DNA of 64,000 bases from Paucidesulfovibrio gracilis DSM 16080 (lineage in GTDB: Bacteria > Desulfobacterota > Desulfovibrionia > Desulfovibrionales > Desulfovibrionaceae), in NCBI RefSeq assembly GCF_900167125.1, contig NZ_FUYC01000005.1:1-64000 (forward strand), in the 5' to 3' direction. The notes below the pieces were generated by a model, which saw only the letters and a list, made by a program, of their open reading frames with translations, was not told the origin of the DNA and searched no databases. The stretch's first letter is position 1, and each line of letters starts with the position of its first letter. Shown in pieces: positions 15,723 to 24,705 of this stretch. The position numbers and the translations under genes are program-made.

Positions 15723-17819
15723 TTACCCGCCTTCGGTCGTGGCCGGAGTCGCTTCCATTTCATCCTTGATGGCGGGGCTGCCCGCCTCCACCATGCTTTC
15801 ATGATCCAGGGGCAAGTCCACGATGAACACGGTTCCCGGTCCGGTGCCGGAGGAGTCCGAAATCGCGAATTCCTCAGGCGCCGGACTTTCCACATGGATC
15901 TCACCGCCGTGGTCCTCAATAATGCCGAAGGACACGGAAAGCCCCAGCCCCGTTCCCTTGCCCACCGGTTTGGTGGTGAAAAACGGGTCGAAAATCTGCC
16001 GTATGTCTTCCTTGCCGATGCCGGTTCCCGTATCCGCCAGCCACAATGTAACCTTTTGCGCGGGGGTGTCCAGCACGGTCTTGACCACTATTTTGCCGCC
16101 GGAGGCCATGGCGTCCCGCGCGTTGTTGAGCAGGTTAATCCAGACCTGCTTGAGCTTTTCCGGGTCGCCGTAGATGATGGGCATGCGGTCGTCCAGACGC
16201 TCTTCAATGGTGACCTTGTCCATCTCGAACGTATGGCGCACCAGGCTCACGGCCTCCATGACCGAGTTGTTGAAGCACATTTCGCGCTTTTCGCTCTCGG
16301 CCTGACGGGAAAATCCGAGCAGGTCGGCCACGATCTTACGGCAGACCTTGGCCTGCTTGGCAATGGTGGCCAGATCCTGATGCATTTGGGAGCCTTCTTC
16401 CACGTCCTCCATAAGCAGCTGGGCATACCCCAGCACCACGCCCAGGGGCGTATTGATCTCATGCGCCACCCCCCCGGCCAGCTTGCCCACGGATTCCATC
16501 TTTTGCGATTGGATAAGCTGTTCCTGGTAGCGCTTCAGGTCCGTCAAATCCCGGTCCGTGCGCAGCAGTCCGGTGATGCCGCCCTCCTGGTCGCGCACCG
16601 GGATGCTCACGGTGTGGAACCAGCGCGGTCCCTGGGGGCTGTCGATCCAGTCCTGGCGATCCAGGCGCCGGCCCGTGGCCAGGATGTCCCGGCTTTCCAG
16701 ATGGCGTTGTTCGGCCTGGTGCTCCGGAAAAATATCAAAATCGGTCTTGCCGCGGATATCACGCACATCGCGCTGCACAAACGCGGCAAAGGCGGTGTTC
16801 GCCGCCTGATAGACCATGCGCGTATCCACCAGGGACACCAGATCCGGGGTCACGTTCAGAATGGTGCGCATAAGCCGCTCCTGGTTGGAGAGCACACGCT
16901 CCGCTTCCTTGAGTTCCCCGATGTAGGCCTTAAGACTCAGGGCCATGGCGTCAAAGGTCTCGGCCAGATCCTGAATTTCATCCCCGGCGTTCTCCCGGTA
17001 TACGGGACAATTACGGCAGGAGTCGCGTCCGGCTGACTCCTCCCCGGAACGACACTGCGGACACTGGGTTCCCGCAAGATACCAACATCGCCGGTCCGTA
17101 TCGCCGTAGGCAGGGCAGGCCTTGAGTCCGCAATCCATAATCTCCCAGCAATTGCGCTTGGCCGGCGGTGCGGAATGCAGATCCAAATCGCCTTTGACCA
17201 TGTCCTCGGCGTGTTCCCGCAACCGGCCGATGCGGCTGGTGACCTTATTGGCAAACACCGTGGACAAGGCAATGGCCAGAGCCAATCCGCCTGCGGAAAG
17301 CGTACCCATGGTCAAAATGAGCCGGTTCACCCGCCCTTGAATGGGCTTGCGCGACAATCCAAGGCGCACCTCCCCGAAATCGGCACCGCCGACCCGCACG
17401 GACGCCGCAAAGTCGTCAATGCGCCCCTGATCGCTTTCCAACAGCTGGATGCGCGCTTTCGCGTCCGGACCGGCCCGGTTCGCGGCCAGCAGATCCACGG
17501 GAAACCCGCCCTGGAAGGTTTGGGCCAGCACATAGCCGGTCTGGTCCAGAATAAAGGCGTAGACCACTTCCTCGCCCAGGTCTTCGGCCTCATCCACCAT
17601 ATTTTTCAGCCGCAGCAAATCGCCGGAAAGCAGTGGATCAACAGCGCGGGCCGCAAGGCTTTCCGCCAGGGCCGCGCCCCGTTTTTTGCTCTCGTCCAAC
17701 AGGGCCGTGGCCGTCATGCGCGCCACCAGCGGCGTCAGCCCCAAGGTCGTACAGACCACAATGGCAGTGATGCCCAGGATCAACTTGGACCGGAACCGAA
17801 GCCTGGAGATAACCCGCAT
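15723..17819 (-). CDS. Membrane sensor histidine kinase with two-CW cysteine domain and PAS
   Basis: This 698-residue kinase has membrane helices at about 12-34 and 168-190, a periplasmic sensor of about 130 residues and a HAMP-like linker. A cysteine-rich module (224-271) matches the two-CW pattern: NCWEIMDC, CPAYG, RRCWYLAGTQC, then CRNCPVY. A PAS domain (about 315-430) precedes the HisKA domain, with H453 in VAHEINTPLG, and an ATPase domain with DTGTGIGKEDI. The two-CW module may bind a metal or sense redox state. ATG 17819 overlaps the stop of the PhnD-like lipoprotein gene (ATGA), which suggests that the lipoprotein is the periplasmic input. Confidence 0.92.
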   Translation of the reverse strand: MRVISRLRFRSKLILGITAIVVCTTLGLTPLVARMTATALLDESKKRGAALAESLAARAVDPLLSGDLLRLKNMVDEAEDLGEEVVYAFILDQTGYVLAQTFQGGFPVDLLAANRAGPDAKARIQLLESDQGRIDDFAASVRVGGADFGEVRLGLSRKPIQGRVNRLILTMGTLSAGGLALAIALSTVFANKVTSRIGRLREHAEDMVKGDLDLHSAPPAKRNCWEIMDCGLKACPAYGDTDRRCWYLAGTQCPQCRSGEESAGRDSCRNCPVYRENAGDEIQDLAETFDAMALSLKAYIGELKEAERVLSNQERLMRTILNVTPDLVSLVDTRMVYQAANTAFAAFVQRDVRDIRGKTDFDIFPEHQAEQRHLESRDILATGRRLDRQDWIDSPQGPRWFHTVSIPVRDQEGGITGLLRTDRDLTDLKRYQEQLIQSQKMESVGKLAGGVAHEINTPLGVVLGYAQLLMEDVEEGSQMHQDLATIAKQAKVCRKIVADLLGFSRQAESEKREMCFNNSVMEAVSLVRHTFEMDKVTIEERLDDRMPIIYGDPEKLKQVWINLLNNARDAMASGGKIVVKTVLDTPAQKVTLWLADTGTGIGKEDIRQIFDPFFTTKPVGKGTGLGLSVSFGIIEDHGGEIHVESPAPEEFAISDSSGTGPGTVFIVDLPLDHESMVEAGSPAIKDEMEATPATTEGG

Positions 17820-18772
17820 CAGCGCACCTCCCCGGGGCTGCTGCCGTTATCGTCCAGACGCCGCACCAGCGCACGCACCTCGTCATAGTCGTGGTCCGCA
17901 GCCGGAACAATGCCTCGCATCCCCGCAATGGTCAGGATACGCTCGTCATCGGGACGGGCAGGATCAAGGGCGAACATGGCCTCGCGCACCTTGCGCACCA
18001 CCTCGGGATCAAGCCCCCTGCGCGCCGCGTACACCCAGCCGGGGTAGTCGCGGGTTTCGGCCAGCACGCGAATCTTGGAGAGGTCCACCTTGTCCGCCAG
18101 AATGTCCAGGGTTCCTTTGCGGATGGATCCCAAATCATAGGTGCCGGAATGCACGGAGAGCACGACTTTTTCCTGCTTACCGCCCGGACCGGGTGCAAAG
18201 GCGATTTGCGAAAAATCGTCCACCCGCAGCCCGCGCTCCAGGAACAATCCCAGCGGGAAAAGGTAGCCCCCCGCGGAATTGGGATCCACCGCGATCCAGC
18301 GCTTGCCCCGGCAGTCCTGCAGGGTATGGATGGAACGATTGTCCGAACGGCAGATAATCTGCCCCCGGAAAAACGGCCGGCCGTCCGGCTCCACAATGCG
18401 CGCAAAGGCGCGTGCGCCGTCCCGGGCCAGCTGGATGTAGACAAAGGGGTTGGAAAAGGAAATGTCGATTTCCCCGCGTTTGACCATTTCGATATGTTCA
18501 TCGAACGTGTCCGGGAAAATCTGCCGCAGAGGCAGTCCGGTCTCGCGGCGCAGATATTCCAGAAGCTGCCGGTGGCGCTCATAGGAAACCGCGTGGGAAT
18601 ACTGGGGCAGATACGCGTAGGTCACGGCCTCCCGTGGAGGACGGGCCGCCAGTTCCTCCCGGCGGGAAAGGTCCACCCGGACAAAAGGCTCGTCATCCCC
18701 GCAACCGCTCAAACACCCGAAAACAACGATCAGGAATACTGCGAAACAGGCTACCCGCGCCCTTTGCCCCAT
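17819..18772 (-). CDS. PhnD-like phosphate/phosphonate-type binding lipoprotein
   Basis: This 317-residue protein has a lipoprotein signal with lipobox LSGC at about residues 20-23. The mature part is a type II periplasmic binding protein of the PhnD/PhnX group: YLPQYSHAVSYERHRQLLEY at the start, GEIDISFSNPFVYIQLA, and SHSGTYDLG-like VHSGTYDLGSIRKGTLDIL. There is no permease or ATPase nearby; it is instead coupled to a membrane kinase, as with orphan PhnD proteins that act as kinase inputs. The ligand is unknown. ATG 18772 has GGGAGAG upstream; ATG 18787 is also possible. Confidence 0.88.
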   Translation of the reverse strand: MGQRARVACFAVFLIVVFGCLSGCGDDEPFVRVDLSRREELAARPPREAVTYAYLPQYSHAVSYERHRQLLEYLRRETGLPLRQIFPDTFDEHIEMVKRGEIDISFSNPFVYIQLARDGARAFARIVEPDGRPFFRGQIICRSDNRSIHTLQDCRGKRWIAVDPNSAGGYLFPLGLFLERGLRVDDFSQIAFAPGPGGKQEKVVLSVHSGTYDLGSIRKGTLDILADKVDLSKIRVLAETRDYPGWVYAARRGLDPEVVRKVREAMFALDPARPDDERILTIAGMRGIVPAADHDYDEVRALVRRLDDNGSSPGEVR

Positions 18773-18924
18773 GTTCTCTCCCATCAAAAAGAATCAAGCC
18801 CTGCGCATCAACGCGGCAAAGCCTTTTTCAGGATACCTGAACAAGTCGGCCATTCCAACGCTTTTTTGACCGCGCCCCGGAAACGTATTACATTCGGGCC
18901 ATCATCAGTCTACGGAGGTAAGGC

Positions 18925-19455
18925 ATGCGCGTATTTCGGGTTCCCATGAACCGCTGGGTCATCTTCGGGTTCTTCCTGGCGGTGGCCGTGGTGGCCGCTG
19001 CCACGGCCTGGGCGTTCCGTTCGGGCCTGACCTGGACCGGTATCTGCCTCATCGCCGTGGCCGGTCCCCTGTCCCTGCTCTATTGGTATATGCTGCTGGT
19101 CAATCCGGCCCGGGCCGAGGTGCGACTCGGTGAGGAAGGACTGCACGTCCTGGGACCGCCTTTTCTGGACCTGGCCGTCCCCTGGGAGGCCATCCAGGAA
19201 ATCCGCTCCCTGGAGCTGAACGGCGACCATGACCTGGCCGTGCGGGACTCCAAACGGGGCATGAAATTCGGCGGCTACCGTTGCGGCGTCTTTTCCATCA
19301 AAAACGGCGAGACAGCCCATGTCCTGGGCAATAAGAATCAAGGCGTGCTGGTACGCACCAGCGACACCCGCATTCTGCTCGCGCCCGACGATCCCGACGA
19401 GTTCTTCAATGCCCTGGAAGCAAGGGATTACCAGGAAAACGGGGAACCGGGCTAA
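18925..19455 (+). CDS. Small membrane protein with a PH-like cytoplasmic domain
   Basis: This 176-residue protein has two N-terminal membrane helices (about 12-32 and 37-58) and a soluble domain of about 115 residues. The soluble part has alternating strands and an end helix, like bacterial PH-fold proteins: VPWEAIQEIRSLEL, KFGGYRCGVFSI, GVLVRTSDTRILLAPDDPDE. I do not recognise a specific family. GGAGGT precedes ATG 18925. It stands alone between the divergent lipoprotein operon and a terminator. Confidence 0.75.
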   Translation: MRVFRVPMNRWVIFGFFLAVAVVAAATAWAFRSGLTWTGICLIAVAGPLSLLYWYMLLVNPARAEVRLGEEGLHVLGPPFLDLAVPWEAIQEIRSLELNGDHDLAVRDSKRGMKFGGYRCGVFSIKNGETAHVLGNKNQGVLVRTSDTRILLAPDDPDEFFNALEARDYQENGEPG

Positions 19456-19514
19456 CCAAACGCCACCACAGTCCAAAACACGAAACGCTCACCAGGTCCA
19501 AGCACCACCACAGC

Positions 19515-19549
19515 AAAGCCCCCGATCCTGCAACAGGATCGGGGGCTTT
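19515..19549. terminator. Terminator between converging genes
   Basis: AAAGCCCCCGATCCTG (19515-19530) and CAGGATCGGGGGCTTT (19534-19549) form a perfect 16-bp stem with a 3-base loop, between genes ending at 19455 (plus) and 19573 (minus). The T-tract is short but symmetrical, so it can serve both. Confidence 0.85.
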
Positions 19550-19572
19550 GCCATGGATCTTTGCCTTGCGGC

Positions 19573-20205
19573 TCAGCCGCGGGTGCCGCACGAACCATTG
19601 GATTCCGTCGCCGTTGCCCCCACGGAATCCGCAGCCTCTTCCTTTTTCACGATGTCCATGTAGGTCATCCAGTCCTCGCCCCCCTCGTTTTCCTTGATCT
19701 TGCGACGGATAAAGGAGAACAGCGGCAGCCAGGGCTTGGCCTTGTGAAAAGCGATGCGGACAAGAATGTAAATCGGGACGAACAAAAAGCCCGCACCCAC
19801 GGTCCCCATGAGCGGCAGCACGAACTCCACGCCGTGGAAACGGAAGTCCAGCCAGCCCATGCCGAAAAACGCGGGCCAGACCGAGGAGGCGAACAGGGCG
19901 ATGCCGGAGAAGAAATTCCGGCCAAACTCCTCGTTGGCAATGGAGTTGCAGGCCTTGTAGCTTTCCTTGTCCTTGTAGCCCAGGGCGCGGATGGAAAGAT
20001 TGTTATGCCGGATCATTTCCCGGCGCATCTCACCGAAGTGGCGACGATTGAAAAAATACACCCCGGCCATGCAAAGTTCGCCCAACACCGTGGCCAGAAG
20101 CGCCACCCAGACCAACCCCAGGACCAGGCCCAGATATTCGTTGGCAAAGACGCGGAACGCCGCAATCAGCACCGGGTCGATGAAGGCGTAAAATTCGCTG
20201 ACCAT
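19573..20205 (-). CDS. Unknown membrane protein paired with the TauE exporter
   Basis: This 210-residue protein has four probable membrane helices (about 20-50, 98-115, 125-145 and about 150). A basic cytoplasmic segment after the first helix contains RRHFGEMRREM, and a charged C-terminal tail ends near NGSCGTRG. I do not recognise the family. The gene follows the TauE-type exporter gene on the same strand. A hairpin with a T-rich stretch lies between them, so expression may be uncoupled. GAGGA precedes ATG 20205. A partner role in anion export is inferred from position only. Confidence 0.75.
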   Translation of the reverse strand: MVSEFYAFIDPVLIAAFRVFANEYLGLVLGLVWVALLATVLGELCMAGVYFFNRRHFGEMRREMIRHNNLSIRALGYKDKESYKACNSIANEEFGRNFFSGIALFASSVWPAFFGMGWLDFRFHGVEFVLPLMGTVGAGFLFVPIYILVRIAFHKAKPWLPLFSFIRRKIKENEGGEDWMTYMDIVKKEEAADSVGATATESNGSCGTRG

Positions 20206-20279
20206 CTGCTGTTTCCTCGGTTGTGGTTCGCTGTATTGTACCCAAACCCGCCAGGAAAACCAAGTCGCGGCGTGCGGGG

Positions 20280-20317
20280 CAAAGAAAGCAAGGGCCGCCC
20301 GACAATTCGGGCGGCCC
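20280..20317 (-). terminator. Terminator after the TauE exporter gene
   Basis: GGGCCGCCCGA (20292-20302) pairs with TCGGGCGGCCC (20307-20317) around loop CAAT. Read on the minus strand it is followed by TTGCTTTCTTT, 27 bases after the exporter stop at 20344. Confidence 0.8.
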
Positions 20318-20343
20318 CGCGAAGGTGACGGTTGCCGTGCGGC

Positions 20344-21492
20344 CTAGAAGGGGGGCACCAGGCTGTAGCCCAGGAAGCCCTTGGAGCAGTAGCGCACACC
20401 AACGTACAAGGCCAGGACCACAAAGAGTCGCTTGAGCCAAACGTCGGGGATGTACTTGGAAGTGCGCGGGCCGATCATGGAACCGATGACGATACCCACA
20501 AGTTCGGCGCCGATGAGGGACCACTGCACCGGCGTACCCTTGAGCATCATGTAGGAAGCGATGGAGTTGATCATGCCGATGAACACGGCGGCAGCGGACG
20601 TACCGGCCACCAGGTACATGGGCAGACCGGCCACGGAAGTCAGGAACGGCACCAGCAGGAAGCCGCCGCCGACACCCAGGAAGGAGGCCAGGGCCGCGAT
20701 GATGAAGCCGCCGATCACCGGGATGACCGGATTGAAATTGAATTCCACGCCGAAGAAGGTGAATTCGCAGGCCGTGGGGGTGAACTTCTGAACCTTCACG
20801 CCCATTTCGGACATGTCCACTTCACCGCCGTCACGCTGCTTCTTCACGCTGTCCTGGAAGGCCTTGGCAGCGGCCTTGGCGGCCTTTTTCTTGCCCTGAC
20901 CGGCAGGCGTGGTTTCGTAGAAGAGGTAGCAGCCCAGGAAGAGCACGAACAGACCGAAGTAACCGAGGTAGGCCTTCAGGCTGATCTTACCGGCGGTGAG
21001 CCAGGGAACCAGCCAGGAACCGGCCACGGAACCGATGGCCAGGGCGATGCCCAAAGGAGCCACCAGACGGCCCGCCTTCCAGTAGTTGAAGGAAGACAGC
21101 GCCGCGGAGCAGCCCACCAGCCACTGGTTGGACACGCGGATGGAGTCGGTGAGCACCTTGTTCAGCTTGGCGTCTTTGCCGAAGGTCTTGGCGTAGTCGC
21201 CCAGGCCGTACATGGTGATGTGGCCCACACCGGCCATGATGCCGCCGAAGGCACCAACGGTGGAAAAGATCCAGCCAACCCACACAGCCCAGAGCAGACC
21301 CCACCACCACTGCAGTTGGGGACCGCCGGGAATGCCCAGGTAACCGGGTTCGCCGGTGACCTTGTCCGGCATGTTGGCCTGTGCCTCGGCAATGGCCGTG
21401 GCCAGACGTTCGTTCGCCCACGCGGGCAGGGCGAACAGGCACACGGCCAGAACGGCCAGCGCCAGAAGAAGATACATTTTCTTGGATTTCAT
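20344..21492 (-). CDS. TauE/SafE-family anion exporter with signal peptide
   Basis: This 382-residue protein has a signal peptide (cleavage near PAWA, residue 26), a periplasmic segment and about eight membrane helices in two TauE repeats. Glycine-rich repeat motifs are GAFGGIMAGVGH and GVGGGFLLVPFL. A Lys/Ala-rich loop (about 205-225) separates the halves. The family moves sulfite, sulfoacetate and related anions out of cells. Here the 4Fe-4S protein and molybdopterin enzyme next door suggest a sulfur oxyanion. An AAGGAGGAAGG site precedes ATG 21492. The 4Fe-4S gene ends 70 bases upstream, so an operon with it is likely. Confidence 0.88.
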   Translation of the reverse strand: MKSKKMYLLLALAVLAVCLFALPAWANERLATAIAEAQANMPDKVTGEPGYLGIPGGPQLQWWWGLLWAVWVGWIFSTVGAFGGIMAGVGHITMYGLGDYAKTFGKDAKLNKVLTDSIRVSNQWLVGCSAALSSFNYWKAGRLVAPLGIALAIGSVAGSWLVPWLTAGKISLKAYLGYFGLFVLFLGCYLFYETTPAGQGKKKAAKAAAKAFQDSVKKQRDGGEVDMSEMGVKVQKFTPTACEFTFFGVEFNFNPVIPVIGGFIIAALASFLGVGGGFLLVPFLTSVAGLPMYLVAGTSAAAVFIGMINSIASYMMLKGTPVQWSLIGAELVGIVIGSMIGPRTSKYIPDVWLKRLFVVLALYVGVRYCSKGFLGYSLVPPF

Positions 21493-21562
21493 CCCTTCCT
21501 CCTTAGAATGATCCTATTATACATCGTGCGGACGGAAACCGCCCGCGCATTGCCGATTTGCC

Positions 21563-22009
21563 TTATTGCGGACGCACGAAGGTCAGCGCCTGGGCGGTGC
21601 AGCCCGTGACGCAGGCCGGATCGCGGCCTTCCTCGATGCGGTCCATGCAGTAGTCGCACTTGATGGCCTTGCCGCGTGCCTCGTCCAAAACGGGCACATC
21701 CCAGGGGCAGGCCTCAATACAGTCGCCGCACCCGATGCACAGATCCTCGTCAATGAACACCAGTCCGTCGGAATCCCGCTTCTGCATGGCCCCGGTGGGG
21801 CAGGCCGGAACGCATTCCGGTTTCTTGCACATCAAGCAGGGCTGGTACTTGACCTTGAGCACGGGCTTGCCGTCCTTCTCGCCCAGTCCGGCCATGAGCC
21901 GATTCAGGGACAAGCCCTCAGGCACCTGATTCTTCTGCTTGCAGTGGACCAGGCAGGCCATGCACGCGATGCAGCGCTTCTTGTCCAATTTGATCCTGTA
22001 AACAGCCAT
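21563..22009 (-). CDS. Ferredoxin-like subunit with four 4Fe-4S clusters
   Basis: This 148-residue cytoplasmic protein has 16 Cys in four cluster-binding groups: C13/16/19/23, C58/61/66/70, C91/94/97/101 and C118/121/133/137. That is the DmsB/PhsB/HycB pattern, in which the protein wires a molybdopterin catalytic subunit to another electron carrier. The catalytic partner is probably the divergent enzyme starting at 22342, which has no small subunit of its own. GAGGTG precedes ATG 22009. Confidence 0.93.
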   Translation of the reverse strand: MAVYRIKLDKKRCIACMACLVHCKQKNQVPEGLSLNRLMAGLGEKDGKPVLKVKYQPCLMCKKPECVPACPTGAMQKRDSDGLVFIDEDLCIGCGDCIEACPWDVPVLDEARGKAIKCDYCMDRIEEGRDPACVTGCTAQALTFVRPQ

Positions 22010-22341
22010 TGTTCACCTCGACAGGCTTTTCACCGTGCGTTTCGGGCACACGTCTATGATTCAGTCTAGAATCATAACGCCGTATTGGTGTCAATGTCGA
22101 AACCCGTTCGTTATTTTTTTCTCATTGCTTGACCGCCTAAATTGGTGGGAAATAGGGGTTCCCCCGGTCTGGTCATGTTATTTTTTTCACATACCTTCTC
22201 CCCCTACGCAACTTCCTGTACATCTGACGCAAAATTATACCTCTCACTTGCGGGAAGCCGGGTGAACTTCCTGCGGTTTTGGTGTATACGAGGGAGTACG
22301 CCGTTGGTTTCGGGCACGGACGGCATCTTTTGGAGGAAGCC
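22010..22341. other. Divergent intergenic region between the 4Fe-4S and molybdopterin genes
   Basis: This 332-base spacer is AT-richer than the flanks and holds no gene. It contains two copies of AACTTCCTG (22210-22218 and 22265-22273), 55 bases apart, and one ATGT...ACAT palindrome (22175-22192). Promoters for both directions must lie here; I do not see a clear -35/-10 pair. Confidence 0.5.
22175..22192. promoter_or_regulatory. Candidate operator, ATGT-N10-ACAT
   Basis: ATGTTA at 22175 and TCACAT ending at 22192 form an imperfect palindrome resembling the two ATGT-N8-ACAT sites around the ModE-like gene, but with two extra bases in the spacer. It could be a site for the same regulator. Confidence 0.3.
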
Positions 22342-24432
22342 ATGGCAAAAGAAAAAGTTTACAGCATTTGCGGCATGTGCTCGGTGCGCTGCCCCATCGA
22401 GGCGGAGGTGGAGAACGGCCGCTGCGTGTACATCCAGGGCAACCCCCATGCAGCGGGCATTGCCGGAGCGCTCTGTCCGCGCGGTGCCGCCGGGGTGGCC
22501 CTTACCGAAGACGATGAACGCCCCCAGCATCCCATGATCCGCGAGGGGGAACGCGGCGAAGGCAAATGGCGCAAGGTGAGTTGGGACGAGGCGCTGGATT
22601 ACGTGGCCGCCAAACTCAACAAGGTCCGCGCTGAATACGGAGACCGCGCCGTGCTTTTTTCGGACCGCGGCGGTCCGTTCCGCGACTTCCACCGCGCCTT
22701 TCTCCGGGCCATCGGAACCCCGAACTACAACAACCATGACGCGGCATGCGCCCGCAACGTGCAGAACGCGGCCCTTTCCGTGTTCGGATTCGGGCGCAAG
22801 GGCGTGGCCTACGACCTGAAGAACACCAAGCACCTCGTGGTGCAGACCCGGAACATCTTCGAGGCCGTGAACGTGGCCGAGGTGAACAACACCCTGGACG
22901 CGGTGGCCAACGGCGCCAAGATCAGCTGTATCGACATCCGCGCCAGCGTCACTGCGGCCAAGGCCGACAACTTCTATATGATCCGCCCCGGTACGGACTA
23001 CGCCTTCAACCTGGCCGTCATCCATGAGCTGATCAATGCGAAGCTGTACGATCGCGCCTTTGTGGAGAAGCATTTCAACGACTTCCAGGTTCTGGTGGAC
23101 TTTGTCCAACCCTACACCCCGGAATGGGCCGAAGAGGAAACCGGCATTCCGGCCGAACGCCTGCGCGACTTCTGCCGCCAGCTGGCCGAGGCCGCCCCGG
23201 CCGTGCTCTGGCATCCCGGCTGGATGACCGCCCGCTACTCGGACTCCTTTTACATGTCCCGCACGGCCTACCTGATCAACGCCCTTTTGGGCAGCATCGG
23301 AGCCAAGGGCGGTCTGCCCATCATGAACAAGCCCGGAGACGTGGGACGCAAAGGGCTGAACAGCTTCATGAACCTCTTTCCCAAGCCCGAGGAAAAACGC
23401 GTGGACGGCGTGGGCTGGATGGACGGCCGTACTCACTTCGACGCGGGTCCGGGCCTGGTAAACCTCTCCTACGACGCCATTGAAACCGGCGAGCCGTATC
23501 CCATCAAGGCATACATCGCCCATCGGCATGATCCGCTCATGGCCTTCCCGGACCGCGACGACGTCAAACGCAAGTGGGCCAACCTGGATCTGCTCGTGGC
23601 CGTGACCTTCACCTGGTCGGACACGGCCTGGTTCGCGGACGTGGTCCTGCCCATCTCGCCCTACCTGGAACGCGATTCCATCCTGGCCACCAAGAACGGA
23701 CTGAAGCCCTCGTTCATCCGGCGCGCCCGGGTCATGGAACCCCGCTTCGACACCAAGGCCATCTGGGAAATCTACGCCATGCTGGCCAAAAAGATGGGAA
23801 TTGAAAAGCTGGCCTATGACAAGGTCGAAGATGTTTGGAACTTCCAGCTCGACGGCACGGGCGTGTCCATCGAGGACTTCCAGGCCACGGGATTGGTTTC
23901 CCTGGCGGATGAAGCCCTGTACCGCGACATGGACGGTTTCACATTCAAGACCGAATCCGGCAAGATCGAGGTCCACTCGCCCCGGCTGGAGAAAAGCGGT
24001 CTGCCCTCGCTGCCGCCCTACCAGTCCCCGGAGCGCCCGCCCAAGGGCCGCTACCGCATCACCTTCGGCCGCTGCGCCCTGCACACCCAGGGCCACACCG
24101 TGAACAACCCGCTCCTCTTTGAGCGCATGCCCGAAAATACGCTCTGGATCAATGCCGACGAAGCCCAGAAACTGGGCATTGAGGACGGAGAATACGTGGA
24201 GGTGGGTAATAACGGTCACAAGGGCCGCATCAAAGCCTTTGTCACCCCGTTCATCCACCCGGAATGCGTGTTCATGATCCACGGCTTCGGCCATGACCTG
24301 CCCTGCGAGAGCCGGGCCAAAGGCAAAGGCGCGGCCGACAACCTGCTCATGCCCAAAGGCATTGCCAAGTACGACAAGGCCGGCGGTGCGGTTTCCATGC
24401 AGGAGCACTTCATCGAGGTGCGCAAAGCTTAA
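22342..24432 (+). CDS. Cytoplasmic molybdopterin oxidoreductase, PhsA/PsrA-like
   Basis: This 696-residue catalytic subunit belongs to the DMSO-reductase superfamily. The N-terminal 4Fe-4S cluster is bound by C10, C13, C17 and C45 (CGMCSVRC and LCPRG). The likely molybdenum or tungsten ligand is C136 in HDAACARN, the Cys type used by polysulfide and thiosulfate reductases and some nitrate reductases. The C-terminal dinucleotide-binding domain (about 560-690) contains GRCALHTQGHTVNNP. There is no Tat signal, so it acts in the cytoplasm, unlike most Phs/Psr proteins. Its partner is probably the divergent 4Fe-4S protein, and the nearby TauE exporter hints at a sulfur substrate. GGAGGA precedes ATG 22342. 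Confidence 0.88.
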   Translation: MAKEKVYSICGMCSVRCPIEAEVENGRCVYIQGNPHAAGIAGALCPRGAAGVALTEDDERPQHPMIREGERGEGKWRKVSWDEALDYVAAKLNKVRAEYGDRAVLFSDRGGPFRDFHRAFLRAIGTPNYNNHDAACARNVQNAALSVFGFGRKGVAYDLKNTKHLVVQTRNIFEAVNVAEVNNTLDAVANGAKISCIDIRASVTAAKADNFYMIRPGTDYAFNLAVIHELINAKLYDRAFVEKHFNDFQVLVDFVQPYTPEWAEEETGIPAERLRDFCRQLAEAAPAVLWHPGWMTARYSDSFYMSRTAYLINALLGSIGAKGGLPIMNKPGDVGRKGLNSFMNLFPKPEEKRVDGVGWMDGRTHFDAGPGLVNLSYDAIETGEPYPIKAYIAHRHDPLMAFPDRDDVKRKWANLDLLVAVTFTWSDTAWFADVVLPISPYLERDSILATKNGLKPSFIRRARVMEPRFDTKAIWEIYAMLAKKMGIEKLAYDKVEDVWNFQLDGTGVSIEDFQATGLVSLADEALYRDMDGFTFKTESGKIEVHSPRLEKSGLPSLPPYQSPERPPKGRYRITFGRCALHTQGHTVNNPLLFERMPENTLWINADEAQKLGIEDGEYVEVGNNGHKGRIKAFVTPFIHPECVFMIHGFGHDLPCESRAKGKGAADNLLMPKGIAKYDKAGGAVSMQEHFIEVRKA

Positions 24433-24478
24433 AACGTCTCTCCCCGCGGCTGCCCTGCGACAGCCGACGAACCCCTGC

Positions 24479-24518
24479 AGACCGGTCCGAGAGCGCTTCG
24501 GGCCGGTCTCTTTTTTTT
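24479..24518 (+). terminator. Terminator of the molybdopterin gene
   Basis: AGACCGG (24479-24485) with CCGGTCT (24503-24509), extended inwards by CCGA/TCGG, is followed by nine T bases. It is 47 bases after the stop at 24432. The rest of 24433-24705 holds only the putative operator and promoter of the next gene. Confidence 0.9.
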
Positions 24519-24652
24519 CATTGCGGACCACCATTTCCTCCCCTCGCCCCCGCACCTTGCGGCGTCCGCCCCCCGAACACGGTCTCAGTGTCAAATCGAA
24601 AGCAAGAGTAGACCGATTGCCTTTTCATTGCTCCTGTCTATAGTCTTTTTTT

Positions 24653-24668
24653 ATGTTCAAAAAGACAT
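24653..24668. promoter_or_regulatory. Candidate operator ATGT-N8-ACAT upstream of the ModE-like gene
   Basis: ATGT (24653-24656) and ACAT (24665-24668) frame an 8-base spacer; one base pair of flank extends it to TTATGT/ACATAA. It is 38 bases before ATG 24706, where an autoregulatory site would be expected. A site with the same length and arms lies upstream of fdhA. Confidence 0.4.
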
Positions 24669-24705
24669 AATTTAGAGCCTGGCTACTCAGCCACTGTGGG
24701 GCAGC

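Noticed and set aside
22204-24594. Long minus-strand open frame (796 codons) opposite the molybdopterin gene
   Set aside because: It mirrors the real gene, has no ribosome site or family motif and a composition typical of antisense frames in GC-rich DNA.
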